DNA of 64,000 nt from an uncultured Chitinophagaceae bacterium (lineage in GTDB: Bacteria; Bacteroidota; Bacteroidia; Chitinophagales; Chitinophagaceae). How positions within the stretch are numbered: the first letter of the stretch is position 1; every line of letters begins with the position of its first letter. The notes below the pieces were generated by a model. It did not search any database and was not told where the DNA came from. It saw only the letters and a list, made by a program, of their open reading frames with translations. The stretch covers positions 62,001 through 126,000 of the forward strand of contig CALMED010000002.1 in the NCBI GenBank assembly GCA_937862815.1, read 5' to 3'. Positions 20,436 through 29,105 of this stretch are shown here, piece after piece. A program made the translations under genes and the position numbers.

Positions 20436-20754
20436 TCATTTTTCCCTCATCGTATAGGATTTCAATTGTACGAGCAGTGTCTTTTTTATACCCGGCTTCA
20501 GCAGGGTATCGCGGAGCATCAGCCTTTCTGCCCATGGTAGTTTTACATTACCCCTTCCGTTTCAGGGCGTCTTGTTTAAACAGATAGAATTCGCAGAATA
20601 TCAGTTGGAGCGGCCGCCGGGCTGCTGTACTCCGGGCGCTGCCGGCATTGTGCCTCTCCAGGTGCTTTACCAGGCTTGCTGAATAGCCGATGTAAAGCAA
20701 ATGATCTTTCTGGCTGAACGGAATGTAAACCGGGTAAGGGAGATGCATTTTCAT
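20436..20754 (-). pseudogene. Decayed GIY-YIG nuclease-domain gene
   Basis: Residues 1-68 read MKMHLPYPVYIPFSQKDHLLYIGYS, LVKHLERHNAGSARSTAARRPLQLIFCEFYLFKQDALKRKG and then a TAA at 20548 where intact relatives have the Tyr of REKYLKT. Past the stop, KTTMGRKA continues in the same frame, and after a net one-base shift the sequence MLRDTLLKPGIKKTLLVQLKSY restores the expected C-terminus, ending at the TGA at 20436-20438. The catalytic Arg of the usual LxRRLxEH motif is His here. Two lesions plus a lost catalytic residue indicate a pseudogene of a small UPF0213-like single-domain nuclease. Confidence 0.75.
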
Positions 20755-20827
20755 GCTTAAGAGGTGTTAGGTTGCGGAAGTGAGGATAAAAAATCCGAAG
20801 CAGACCTCGTACCCCGGTCGCTTCGGG

Positions 20828-20946
20828 CCACAGAGAAGTAGAAAAGCCCGGGGGCTGATTTTTTTAAAGAGTGAGTTCTGAAGGAGAGGACAGGAAATAA
20901 AAGAGCCCGGGATTTTCATACCCCGGGCTTTTCTACTTCTCTGTGG
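20828..20946. repeat. 26-base perfect inverted repeat overlapping the tRNA-Phe 3' end
   Basis: Left arm 20828-20853 (begins CCACAGAGAAGTAG, ends CCCGGGG) and right arm 20921-20946 are exact reverse complements, 67 bases apart. The right arm contains the 3' half of the tRNA terminator and the last three bases of the tRNA gene. Bases 20814-20830 just outside the left arm (CCGGTCGCTTCGGGCCA) look like a worn T-arm, so the left arm may be the remnant of a second, inverted tRNA end. Confidence 0.75.
20896..20930 (-). terminator. Intrinsic terminator of tRNA-Phe
   Basis: Stem GCCCGGG (20905-20911) with CCCGGGC (20922-20928), ten-base loop; on the minus strand it is followed by CTCTTTTATTT. It starts 14 bases after the tRNA 3' end. 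Confidence 0.65.
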
Positions 20947-21016
20947 TGTGGGCCGGGATCGAACCGGCGACACAAGGATTTTCAGTCCTTTGCTCTACCA
21001 ACTGAGCTACCGCACC
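20944..21016 (-). tRNA. tRNA-Phe (anticodon GAA)
   Basis: 73-base cloverleaf read on the minus strand. D-arm GCTCAGTTGGTAGAGC, anticodon stem AAGGA/TCCTT with loop CTGAAAA (GAA anticodon), T-arm GCCGG-TTCGATC-CCGGC. The acceptor stem GGTGCGG/CCACACC pairs except for a C-A opposition at 5-68. CCA is not encoded. It is followed by a hairpin terminator. Confidence 0.95.
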
Positions 21017-21287
21017 ATCCTGAAACCCGCCGCTCCGGTACTGGAAGCGTACCTTCCCGGCTGGCTTCGGGGTTGCAAATATAGCGGTTCATTCCGTATT
21101 TCGGAAAAGTTTCGGCGTTTTTGTGCGGGCGGGGAGCCTCCTCATGGGTGTTCTGCCGCCCACGGGCTGCGGGATTGAAGCGGAAAGCTCCGGCGCAGAA
21201 TGGGCTGTTGCGGGAGGGGCGCCGGACTTGCAGCGGAAAGCCCGGACGATCGTCCGGACCTGCACAGCCGATCACAGCCCCCTGCCA

Positions 21288-23609
21288 TCACAGCCCGTAC
21301 TCGCTCAGGAATTTGATGCGCATGATCTTCAGCTGTTCCCAGCTGTAGTTGCTGTCTTCCAGCTCCTGCTGCGCCACTTTCAGATCGCTGGTGCTGCAGC
21401 TCTTGAAATAGTCAATGATCTCTTCCTGCTCGTATTCATCCAACCACTCGTCCACCGCGTAATTCAGCTGCAGCTTGGTGCCGCTGGCGGCGATGGTCTC
21501 CATCTCCTCCAGCATTTCATCCATGCGCCAGCCTTTGTTTTTGGCAATGGTCTCCAGCGGTATGCGCTTATCTATGTTCTGGATCAGGTACACTTTGTTG
21601 CCGCTCTTGTTCACCACGCTTTTCATCACAAACTCATCAGGCTTCACCACATCGTTCTCTTCCACGTAGGCCGCAATGAGCTCCACAAAGGGTTTGCCGT
21701 ACCGGACGGCCTTGCCCTTGCTCACGCCCTGGCATTTTTCCAGTTCTTCCAGGGTGGTGGGGTAGAGGATGGACATGTCCTGCAACGAGTTCTCCAGGAA
21801 GATGACAAACGGCGGCAGCCCTTTCTTGCGGGCTTCTTTCTGCCGCAGGTCCCGGAGCAGCTCAAAGAGCCGTTCGTCGGCCGCAGCAGCGCCACCGCCA
21901 CCGGTATCGGTACCTTCTTCATCGTCTTCGTTGGCGTCTTCGTACAGGTTATTGAGCACAATTTTAAAAGAGGCCGGCTTTTTCAGAAAAGCCTCGCCGG
22001 CTTTGGTGAGCTTCAGTAAGCCGTATTCTTCTATATCCTTCTTCAGCAATCCATGCAGCAACAGCTGGCGGATCAGTGAGTTCCAGAAATGTTCGGGCTG
22101 CTCCCTGCCCGCCCCAAACAGCGGGAGTTGCTCGTGCCGGTACATCTTGATCTGTGGGGTGAGCCGCCCGGTGAGCACCGGCATCACATAATCGGTGGGG
22201 AACCGCTCATCAAGCGCCTTCACAATTTTGAGCACGGTAACGGCACCGGCTTTGGCTTCCACTTTTTCTTTGGGGTGCAGGCAGTTGTCGCAATTGCCGC
22301 AGTTTTCCTGCTCATATTTTTCACCGAAATAGTGCAGGAGTATTTTGCGCCGGCATACGCTGCTTTCGGCAAAAGCCACGGTTTCCTGGATCAGCTGGGC
22401 CCCTACTTCGCGTTCACTCAGCGGCTTGTCCCGCATGAGGTGCTCCAGCTTGCTCACATCTTTGTGCGAGTAGTAGAGGATGCACTTTCCTTCCATGCCG
22501 TCGCGGCCGGCACGCCCCGTTTCCTGGTAATAGTTCTCGATGCTCTTGGGGATGTTGTAGTGGATCACAAAGCGGATGTCGGGCTTGTCGATGCCCATCC
22601 CAAAGGCGATGGTGGCTACGATCACCTGTACGTTTTCATTGAGAAAAAGATCCTGCCGCCCGGAACGGAGCTTGCTGTCGAGCCCTGCGTGGTACGCCAC
22701 GGCCTTGATGCCATTGGCCATGAGCATATCGGCCAGCTCCTCGGTGGTCTTGCGGTTGAGGGTGTAGATGATGCCGCTCTTGCCTTTGTTCTGGGAAATA
22801 AAGCGGACAATGCTCTTGATGGTCTGCTCTTTCTTCACCTTGGGCTGGATCTCGTAGTAGAGGTTGCCCCGGTTGAAGGAAGAGATGAAAATGTCGGGGT
22901 TGCGAAGTCCCAGGTTCTTCACAATATCACTTTGCACCTTGGGCGTGGCGGTGGCGGTGAGGGCGATGACCGGCACGTCAGGACTGATCTGGTCCATCAT
23001 CTCCCGCAGCCGCCGGTATTCGGGGCGGAAGTCGTGGCCCCACTCCGAGATACAGTGTGCTTCATCCACTGCGAAGAACGAAATGGTGAGATCAGAGAAA
23101 AACTCGATGTTTTCTTCTTTGGTGAGGGTTTCCGGCGCCACGTACAGCATCTTGGTGCGCCCGCTGAGCAGGTCGTCGTGCACTTCCCGGATCTCTTTCC
23201 TGGTAAGGGTGGAGTTAAGAAAATGCGCCACATCGTCTTTGCTGCTGTAGCTCCGCACCAGGTCAACCTGGTTCTTCATGAGGGCAATGAGCGGGCTTAC
23301 AATAATAGCCACTCCTTCGCTCACCAGGGCCGGCAGTTGGTAGCAGAGGCTTTTGCCGCCGCCGGTGGGCATGATAACAAACGTATCCTTGCCCGCCAGC
23401 AGGTTGCGGATCACTTTTTCCTGGGTGCCTTTGAAGGCATCGAACCCGAAATGTTCCTGGAGGGCCGCTGTGAGGTCTGTTTTGCCGGGGGATGCCGGCT
23501 TTATTTTACCGTTGCCGTTGGTCCGGGTGACTGCTTTTCTGGCTTCTGTTTTTAATTTGCTGGTTACCGCCGGCTTGACAGCCGCTTTTTTCTTTACACT
23601 TGTTCGCAT
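21288..23609 (-). CDS. recQ: ATP-dependent DNA helicase RecQ
   Basis: 3'-5' DNA helicase of recombination and repair, 773 residues, longer than the ~610 of E. coli because of a basic Lys/Ala/Thr N-terminal extension (1-45) and an acidic linker ([14 protein letters not shown]). Order: Walker [12 protein letters not shown] (81-91), DEAH box [13 protein letters not shown] (182-185), helicase motif VI with [12 protein letters not shown], zinc-binding Cys set ([15 protein letters not shown] ... [10 protein letters not shown]), winged-helix RQC domain with [12 protein letters not shown], and a C-terminal HRDC-like region ([34 protein letters not shown]). A further ~120-residue helical tail follows, as in Bacteroidota RecQ. 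Single gene, minus strand. Confidence 0.96.
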   Translation of the reverse strand: MRTSVKKKAAVKPAVTSKLKTEARKAVTRTNGNGKIKPASPGKTDLTAALQEHFGFDAFKGTQEKVIRNLLAGKDTFVIMPTGGGKSLCYQLPALVSEGVAIIVSPLIALMKNQVDLVRSYSSKDDVAHFLNSTLTRKEIREVHDDLLSGRTKMLYVAPETLTKEENIEFFSDLTISFFAVDEAHCISEWGHDFRPEYRRLREMMDQISPDVPVIALTATATPKVQSDIVKNLGLRNPDIFISSFNRGNLYYEIQPKVKKEQTIKSIVRFISQNKGKSGIIYTLNRKTTEELADMLMANGIKAVAYHAGLDSKLRSGRQDLFLNENVQVIVATIAFGMGIDKPDIRFVIHYNIPKSIENYYQETGRAGRDGMEGKCILYYSHKDVSKLEHLMRDKPLSEREVGAQLIQETVAFAESSVCRRKILLHYFGEKYEQENCGNCDNCLHPKEKVEAKAGAVTVLKIVKALDERFPTDYVMPVLTGRLTPQIKMYRHEQLPLFGAGREQPEHFWNSLIRQLLLHGLLKKDIEEYGLLKLTKAGEAFLKKPASFKIVLNNLYEDANEDDEEGTDTGGGGAAAADERLFELLRDLRQKEARKKGLPPFVIFLENSLQDMSILYPTTLEELEKCQGVSKGKAVRYGKPFVELIAAYVEENDVVKPDEFVMKSVVNKSGNKVYLIQNIDKRIPLETIAKNKGWRMDEMLEEMETIAASGTKLQLNYAVDEWLDEYEQEEIIDYFKSCSTSDLKVAQQELEDSNYSWEQLKIMRIKFLSEYGL

Positions 23610-23872
23610 CTCAATAATCCTTCCCGCAATGGTTTTTTATGATTGGATGATTCAGCAGGACCGGGAGTTGACAGCCGTTGTAAACACAACCGGCCGGGTC
23701 CTTTTCTGAAAGGGCGACGAAATTACTCCATTTACGTCTTTTTTTTGCTTCATAAACGTCAAATTGCTGCTAAATTCGGCCCGATCTATAAGGTACGTCT
23801 ATTTTTCGGGAATTGTCAAGGCCCGGGTTGAATTTTGATGAGCGGTTGGGCGGGATTTCTGTTCTTTTGCAG

Positions 23873-23880
23873 TAGGTTTG
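23873..23880 (+). promoter_or_regulatory. Candidate -7 promoter element of kdsD
   Basis: TAGGTTTG, perfect match to TAnnTTTG, ending 6 bases before the ATG at 23887. Transcription would begin at or next to the start codon, implying a leaderless or nearly leaderless mRNA. No clear TTG at the usual distance. Confidence 0.4.
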
Positions 23881-23886
23881 CCCTTC

Positions 23887-24855
23887 ATGGAACCCCGCAA
23901 CCCGTCGCTCGACGCCGCCCGTCGCACCATCCTGCTGGAAGCCGATGCCCTGCAACAGGTGGCCCGGCAGCTCACGCCCGATTTCGACCGGGTGCTCGAC
24001 ACGGTGCTGCAGGCCCCGGGCCGGCTGATCGTGAGCGGGATCGGCAAGAGCGCCCTGGTGGCGCAGAAAATCGTGGCCACCCTCAACTCTACCGGAACCC
24101 CCGCCGTATTCCTGCATGCCGCCGACGCCATCCACGGCGACCTGGGCATGATCCTCTCGCACGACGTGGTGCTCATTCTAAGCAAGAGCGGCGATACGCC
24201 CGAGATAAAAGTCCTGGCGCAGCTGGTGAAAAGCTTCGGCAATCCCCTCATCGCCCTGGTGGGTAATACCGGTTCTTACCTGGCCCTGCAGGCCGATTTT
24301 GTGCTCAACACTACGGTGAGCCAGGAAGCCTGCCCCAACAACCTGGCCCCCACCGCCAGCACCACCGCCCAGATGGTAATGGGTGATGCACTCGCCGTAG
24401 CCCTGATGGAGCGCCGCGGATTCAGCAGTGCCGACTTCGCCCGGGTGCACCCCGGCGGCGCACTGGGAAAAAAACTCTACCTCCGGGTGGCCGACCTTTA
24501 CATCCAGAACGAAAAGCCGTTGGTACAGGAAGACACACCGCTGCGGGACGTGATAATGGAGATCTCCGCCAAACGACTGGGAATGACAGCCGTACTGGAT
24601 GCGCAAAGCCGGCTGGCGGGTATCATCACCGACGGTGACCTGCGCCGCATGCTGGAACGGCAGGAGTCTTTTGCCGGCGTTACGGCGGCCGCCATCATGA
24701 CCCGCAACCCCCGCACCATCGCGACCGAAGCGCTGGCCATTGACGCACTGGAACTGATGCGGAAAAATAATATTACCCAGTTGCCCGTTCTCAGGGAAGA
24801 CAATTATGCAGGTGTTATACATTTGCACGACTTAATCAAAGAAGGACTGATCTGA
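23887..24855 (+). CDS. kdsD: D-arabinose 5-phosphate isomerase (KdsD/KpsF)
   Basis: Interconverts ribulose 5-phosphate and arabinose 5-phosphate, the first step toward Kdo of the lipopolysaccharide core. 322 residues: SIS domain about 15-180 with SGIGKS (near 49), ILSKSGDTPE (near 98), SQEACPNNLAPTASTT and the family-specific VHPGGALGKKL (near 188-198); then two CBS repeats (about 205-322) with IITDGDLRRMLE and LPVLREDNYAGVIHLHDLIKEGLI. A TTG at 23878 would add three residues, but it lies in the -7 element, so the ATG at 23887 is preferred. The next gene, manC, begins 35 bases downstream; together they supply sugar precursors for envelope polysaccharide. Confidence 0.95.
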   Translation: MEPRNPSLDAARRTILLEADALQQVARQLTPDFDRVLDTVLQAPGRLIVSGIGKSALVAQKIVATLNSTGTPAVFLHAADAIHGDLGMILSHDVVLILSKSGDTPEIKVLAQLVKSFGNPLIALVGNTGSYLALQADFVLNTTVSQEACPNNLAPTASTTAQMVMGDALAVALMERRGFSSADFARVHPGGALGKKLYLRVADLYIQNEKPLVQEDTPLRDVIMEISAKRLGMTAVLDAQSRLAGIITDGDLRRMLERQESFAGVTAAAIMTRNPRTIATEALAIDALELMRKNNITQLPVLREDNYAGVIHLHDLIKEGLI

Positions 24856-24890
24856 GGTTTCCCGAGCAGGTCGTCCGCCAAAACCCCCAC

Positions 24891-25973
24891 ATGAATCAAA
24901 ATCATTACGTTGCCATAATGGCCGGCGGCATCGGCAGCCGGTTCTGGCCTATGAGCCGCACCGCCTACCCCAAGCAGTTCCTCGACATCCTCCATACCGG
25001 CCGCACGCTCATCCAGGGAACTTATGACCGGTACCGCCAGTTCATACCCGGCGAAAACATCTTTGTGGTTACCTCGGCCGAATATGCCGGCATTGTACAG
25101 GAGCAGTTGCCCGATCTGCCGGCAGATAACATCCTCAGCGAACCCAGCCGTAAGAACACGGCCCCCTGTGTTGCCTACATTGCCCACAAACTGCAGCAAC
25201 GCAACCCCGATGCCCTGCTCATCTGCGCCCCCGCCGACCATCTCATTCTCGACGCCCCGGCCTTCACCAAGGTCTGCCTCGATGCCTTTGCTTTTGTAGG
25301 CCACATCAACGCGCTGGTAACCCTGGGCATCAAGCCCACTTATGCCAACACGGGCTATGGCTACATCCAGCACGAAACCCTGCCGGTGGCGGATAATATT
25401 TACCAGGTGAAGACCTTCACCGAAAAACCCAACCTTGAACTCGCCCGCACTTTTTTGGCCAGCGGCGACTTCCTCTGGAATGCGGGCATCTTTGTGTGGA
25501 AGGTGAAAAACATCCTCGCGGCCTTTGAGGCCTTTCTACCCGAGATGAACGAAGTGTTTGTGGCGGAACAGGCCCATTTCAACACCCCGCAGGAACGGGA
25601 GGCCGTGGAGCGCATCTACCCCCAGTGCACCAACATTTCCATTGACTACGGCATTATGGAGAAGGCCGATAACGTGTACGTCTTGCCGTCAAGCTTCGGA
25701 TGGAGCGACCTGGGCACCTGGAACAGTGCCTGGGAAAACATGGAAAAGGATTATTTCGGTAATGCCGTGGCCGGCCGTAACGTGATGATCATTGACGCCA
25801 CCAAAAACGTGGTGCACGCACCCGATAACAAACTGCTGCTGCTGCAGGGCCTCGATGATTTTATTGTGGTGGACACCCCCGATGTGCTGCTCATCTGCAA
25901 AAAAGAAAAAGAGCAGGAGATCAAAGACTATGTGGCCGAGGTGAAGCGGAACAAGGGAGATAAGTTTCTGTAA
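24891..25973 (+). CDS. manC: Mannose-1-phosphate guanylyltransferase
   Basis: Makes GDP-mannose from GTP and mannose-1-phosphate for envelope and exopolysaccharide synthesis. 360 residues, the single-domain form without a C-terminal phosphomannose isomerase part. Seen: nucleotidyltransferase signature AGGIGSRFWPMSRTAYPKQFL (residues 11-31), SEPSRKNTAPCVAYIAHKL near 83-101, APADHLI near 113-119, VKTFTEKPN near 174-182 and SIDYGIMEKADNVYVLPSSFGWSDLGTW near 249-276. It follows kdsD after 35 bases and is probably cotranscribed. The following 300 bases are repeat-rich and non-coding. Confidence 0.95.
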   Translation: MNQNHYVAIMAGGIGSRFWPMSRTAYPKQFLDILHTGRTLIQGTYDRYRQFIPGENIFVVTSAEYAGIVQEQLPDLPADNILSEPSRKNTAPCVAYIAHKLQQRNPDALLICAPADHLILDAPAFTKVCLDAFAFVGHINALVTLGIKPTYANTGYGYIQHETLPVADNIYQVKTFTEKPNLELARTFLASGDFLWNAGIFVWKVKNILAAFEAFLPEMNEVFVAEQAHFNTPQEREAVERIYPQCTNISIDYGIMEKADNVYVLPSSFGWSDLGTWNSAWENMEKDYFGNAVAGRNVMIIDATKNVVHAPDNKLLLLQGLDDFIVVDTPDVLLICKKEKEQEIKDYVAEVKRNKGDKFL

Positions 25974-26281
25974 AGGTTGCTGGTCTCAGTTTGTTCTGTT
26001 TTTTCATCCGTGGCATTCCCCGCCTGCCCTGGGGTCTCCTGCAAGCCCCCCGGGGAGGTTAGCGGAAATCCTTTGCGGCTTTGCGTGAAACCTGCCTCCG
26101 GCAGGCAGGCCCTGGCGCAGAGAAAGGAGAAACGGAGGTTCTGTCAAGGATTGAATGAATGACTGACTGAATGATTGAACAGGGCTGCATTCCCGCTGCA
26201 AGATTTCCCTCCTCACAGATCTTTGCGCCTCGGTGCCTTAGCGGTGAAAAAAAGAGTTGAATAAGTGAAGGATGGGCGGAC
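25974..26281. repeat. 308-base repeat-rich intergenic region
   Basis: No gene seen. Contains two copies of a CTTTGCG-type repeat (26071-26090, and 26221-26250 ending TTAGCGGTGAAAA), a CCTGCC/GGCAGG inverted motif, and a run of TGAATGA-type tetranucleotides (26151-26180). The block from about 26009 to 26090 and the AGGGCTGCATTC block at 26180-26193 reappear in the same order at 47605-47675 and 47780-47790. Confidence 0.65.
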
Positions 26282-26533
26282 TCAGTTCTTATTGCAGACA
26301 AACTCAAACGCTTTAAAATCTTTCCGCAGTACCGCTTTTTTCACGCGGCCGGTCTGGGTGTAAATCTTGTAGCGGTTGAGGTCAATCACCTCGTGGGCCC
26401 GGCAGTGATTTTCCAGCTCTTCCACGTGGTACAGCACGTCGTGCAGCCATTCCACTTCCTGGTCAATGGCATCGCGGCTTTTGGATTCGTTGTTGATCAA
26501 TACAAGCAGATCTCTGTGTTGGTTCCTGTTCAT
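26282..26533 (-). CDS. Small hypothetical protein, 83 residues
   Basis: Starts MNRNQHRDLLVLINNESKSRDAIDQEVEWLHDVLYHVEELENHCRAHEVID, largely helical and acidic, ending in a basic segment RYKIYTQTGRVKKAVLRKDFKAFEFVCNKN. No family recognised, no signal peptide. The ATG at 26533 is preferred to an open frame continuing upstream, because that frame would run through the 51-residue lipoprotein gene in another frame. It begins 13 bases after the lipoprotein stop, so the two are likely to be one transcript. It probably ends within the repeat block that follows. Confidence 0.6.
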   Translation of the reverse strand: MNRNQHRDLLVLINNESKSRDAIDQEVEWLHDVLYHVEELENHCRAHEVIDLNRYKIYTQTGRVKKAVLRKDFKAFEFVCNKN

Positions 26534-26546
26534 GTGCGGCAAAAAA

Positions 26547-26702
26547 TTAATATCCCACCATATTTTTCTTGTTGGGGCACCCGCAGTTGCTTTTTTTGGA
26601 AGCAGCGCAGCCACCCAGCAAGGTTGCAATCATAATCAACAGAAATAGGCTTCGTTTGGTTGAGCCCCGGAATGCAGGCAGGGTGATTTTTCGGAGGACC
26701 AT
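26547..26702 (-). CDS. Small lipoprotein with Cys-rich GCPNKKNMVGY tail
   Basis: A 51-residue gene: basic N-region MVLRKITLPAFRGSTKR, hydrophobic core SLFLLIMIATLL, lipobox LGGC (Cys32), and mature part CAASKKSNCGCPNKKNMVGY with a CGC pair. Tiny Bacteroidota lipoproteins with this tail are familiar, though I know no function for them. It is too short for most gene finders and is supported by the lipobox, the uninterrupted frame and the 13-base spacing to the 83-residue gene. The two Cys after the lipid anchor could bind a metal; that is a guess. Confidence 0.75.
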   Translation of the reverse strand: MVLRKITLPAFRGSTKRSLFLLIMIATLLGGCAASKKSNCGCPNKKNMVGY

Positions 26703-26779
26703 TGGATCGTTCTTATTTTTGAGTGTCCTAAAATAGAAATTTCTTTTTTGAATCTTTTAATTTTTTTTAAAAACTAAGC

Positions 26780-27877
26780 ATGGCCCGCATACTCATCGCT
26801 CCGCTCGACTGGGGGTTGGGACATGCCACCCGCTGCATCCCCCTGGTGCGGCACCTGCTGCTGCGGGGGTGTACTGTTGTACTCGCTGCCGAAGGTCCGG
26901 TGGCCACCCTGCTGCAGCAGGAGTTTCCGCAGCTGCCCCTGTTGCCGCTGCCCGGCTACCGCGTTAGCTACGGCCGGGGGAGTGCCCGTCTTTCTGTTCT
27001 CCTGCAGCTGCCCCGCATTCTGCTGGCCATGCGCCGGGAAAGACGGTGGCTGCGCCAGTTGCTGAAACGGGAGCAGTTCGATGCCGTGATCAGCGACAAC
27101 CGGCCCGGCCTGCACCATCCCGCCATCACCAGCATTTATATTACACACCAGTTGCGCATTCGTTCGGGACTGGGCGCTTTTTTTGACGGCCTGTTGGAGC
27201 GCCTGCACGCCCGGGCGGTTCGGAGTTTCGACGAAACCTGGATCCCCGATGCCACGGGGCCGCTCGCCCTTGCCGGTTCGCTCTCGAAACCCGCCAACTG
27301 GCCTCAACCGCTTCGCTACCTGGGCCTGCTCTCCCGCTTCGAACTGCCAGCCGAACTTCCGCACCGTTACGACCTGCTGCTTCTGCTCTCCGGTCCCGAG
27401 CCCCAGCGCACCCGCCTCGAACAGCTTTTCTGCGGACAACTTGCCTCCTATGCAGGCAAGGTGCTGCTGGTTCGTGGTTTGCCCCAAACGGCATCGCCGC
27501 TGCCGGCATGGGCCCCGTCTGTAACCGTTGTTAACCACCTCCCGGCACAGGAACTACAGCAGGCGCTCCTGCAGTGCGGACTCGTGGTGAGTCGCAGTGG
27601 TTACACCACGCTGATGGACCTCTTGCGGCTGCGACGGCCGGCTGTGCTGGTGCCCACACCCGGACAAACCGAGCAGGAATACCTGGCTGTTCGCATGCAG
27701 GAGCTGGGCTTCTTTCCCTGGCTGCCGCAAAAAAACCTGCAGCTGCAGACGGTACTCGCAGCAGCCGACCACTTTACAGCCTCCCCTCCGCCGGCTCCGG
27801 AAGTTTTTGAGCACTACCGCTCCATTCTGGATGCATTCCTCTCTGCACAAGGCCTGCCGTGCACCCCAACCGCCTAA
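26780..27877 (+). CDS. MurG-like glycosyltransferase (GT28-related)
   Basis: 365 residues with the two-domain GT-B outline of MurG/GT28 relatives. N-terminal MARILIAPLDWGLGHATRCIPLVRHLLLRGCTVVLAA has the glycine-rich nucleotide/membrane-side loop GLGHATR; C-terminal half has HLPAQELQQALLQCGLVVSRSGYTTLMDLLRLRRPAVLVPTPGQTEQEYLAVRM, matching the UDP-sugar site of the family (SGxxT, P.PGQ.EQ). Peptidoglycan MurG itself normally sits in the dcw cluster, so this is more likely a glycosyltransferase for another lipid-linked sugar or an uncharacterised paralogue. An EamA permease begins 27 bases downstream. Confidence 0.8.
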   Translation: MARILIAPLDWGLGHATRCIPLVRHLLLRGCTVVLAAEGPVATLLQQEFPQLPLLPLPGYRVSYGRGSARLSVLLQLPRILLAMRRERRWLRQLLKREQFDAVISDNRPGLHHPAITSIYITHQLRIRSGLGAFFDGLLERLHARAVRSFDETWIPDATGPLALAGSLSKPANWPQPLRYLGLLSRFELPAELPHRYDLLLLLSGPEPQRTRLEQLFCGQLASYAGKVLLVRGLPQTASPLPAWAPSVTVVNHLPAQELQQALLQCGLVVSRSGYTTLMDLLRLRRPAVLVPTPGQTEQEYLAVRMQELGFFPWLPQKNLQLQTVLAAADHFTASPPPAPEVFEHYRSILDAFLSAQGLPCTPTA

Positions 27878-27882
27878 CTTTG
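27875..27882 (+). promoter_or_regulatory. Candidate -7 promoter element of the EamA gene
   Basis: TAACTTTG, perfect TAnnTTTG, overlapping the stop codon of the glycosyltransferase. It would start transcription near 27887, 17 bases before the TTG start codon at 27904. No clear -33 element. Confidence 0.4.
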
Positions 27883-27903
27883 CCTGCCAGATAACCATCC
27901 CCT

Positions 27904-28824
27904 TTGACCACCTTTACCACACGGAAAGCCCATTGGGCCGTACTCGCAGCCAACTTGTTGTTTGGCATCAATTTCAGCGTGGTGAAGATTATCTCGCCCG
28001 GGGTCATCCAGCCTTTTGCTCTCAACCTGGTGCGGGTGATCATTACGGCTTCCCTCTTCTGGCTGTTGTGGCTGGCGGGTCCGCATGCCGGGGCCGGCAT
28101 CCGGCGTGCCGACCTGCCGCGTTTCCTCCTCTGCGCCCTCACAGGGGTGGCCATCAACCAGTTGCTCTTTATCAAGGGACTCACCCTCACCACGCCCATC
28201 CACGCGGCCCTGCTCATGCTGGGTACGCCGGTCTTTATCCTGCTGCTGGCATGGGCCTTCCGCTCGGAGCCGGTGCGGCCGCAGAAGCTGGTGGGACTGG
28301 CGCTCGCCATCGGCGGGGCGCTACTGCTCATCCTTACCCGCGAAAGCTCGGCTATCGCCTCAAACATGATGCTGGGCGATGTGCTGGTGTTGCTGAACGC
28401 CATCACCTATTCGTTTTACTTCAACCTCGTGAAGCCGCTGATGCAGCGCTACCAACCGATACACATCATCCGCTGGGTCTTTACACTCGGCTTCCTGTAC
28501 ATGCTGCCGGTCTGCTGGCCGGAGTTTGCGCAAACCAACTGGAGCACTTTTACGTTACCCCAGCTGGGGGCCCTGGCATTTGTGGTCCTGGGAGCAACGT
28601 TCTTCGCTTATCTGTTTAATATCTATGGACTGCAACACCTCAGCGCCTCGGCCACCGGTGCCTATATCTATCTGCAACCGCTCTTCTCGGCCATCATCTC
28701 GATCCTGTTCCTCGGTGAAGAAACCGCGGTATACAAAGCCGTGGCGGCGGTGCTGATTTTTGCGGGGGTGTACCTGGTAAACCGAAGGGACCAGGCAGGA
28801 GGTGAAAAGGTTCCAGAGGGTTAA
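27904..28824 (+). CDS. EamA/DMT family permease
   Basis: 306-residue inner-membrane protein of ten predicted segments made of two EamA repeats (about 10-140 and 155-290), e.g. HWAVLAANLLFGINFSVVKIISPG in the first and GDVLVLLNAITYSFYFNLVKPLM in the second, ending in ATGAYIYLQPLFSAIISILFLGE typical of the family. Drug/metabolite transporters of this group export amino acids, nucleosides or other metabolites; the substrate is unknown. The start is a TTG (TTG ACC ACC TTT); no ATG occurs until well inside the first segment, and the -7 element at 27875 agrees with it. Confidence 0.85.
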   Translation: MTTFTTRKAHWAVLAANLLFGINFSVVKIISPGVIQPFALNLVRVIITASLFWLLWLAGPHAGAGIRRADLPRFLLCALTGVAINQLLFIKGLTLTTPIHAALLMLGTPVFILLLAWAFRSEPVRPQKLVGLALAIGGALLLILTRESSAIASNMMLGDVLVLLNAITYSFYFNLVKPLMQRYQPIHIIRWVFTLGFLYMLPVCWPEFAQTNWSTFTLPQLGALAFVVLGATFFAYLFNIYGLQHLSASATGAYIYLQPLFSAIISILFLGEETAVYKAVAAVLIFAGVYLVNRRDQAGGEKVPEG

Positions 28825-28890
28825 AAAAGTTCCAGAGGCTCAAAAGGTTCGGGTGCCTTCTGCGTAATCTGCTATATCTGCGGGAAACAC

Positions 28891-29105
28891 TTGAACCGCT
28901 AAGTCGCGGAGGCGCAAAGCCATTTATTGAGCGGAGTCTCAGTGCGGAAATGCAACCCCATTCAATCCTTCACTCATTCAATCCTTCAATCCTTGATTTT
29001 TCACCGCCTAGTCGCGGAGGCGCAAAGACATTGAATGAACGAAAACTTACTGCGGGAAAGTAACCCTATTCAGTCCTTCACTCCTTCACTCCTTCAGTCC
29101 TTGAT
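28891..29105. repeat. Tandem duplication of a ~105-110-base element
   Basis: Two imperfect direct copies, 28891-29000 and 29001-29105. Each begins with an inverted CTTTGCGCCTCCGCGACTTAGCGG-type motif (read on the minus strand), has a GTGCGGAAA or CTGCGGGAAAG block in the middle and ends with TTCA(A/G)TCCTTCACTC repeats and CCTTGATTT. The region between the EamA and CcoI genes holds nothing else. Confidence 0.7.

Noticed and set aside
22089..23555. Open frame of ~490 codons on the plus strand antisense to recQ
   Set aside because: It is a shadow of the high-GC recQ codons; it has no family resemblance and lies fully within a secure gene.
28825..29105. Possible insertion sequence remnant
   Set aside because: No transposase fragment or terminal inverted repeats; only a tandem copy of a short repeat element.
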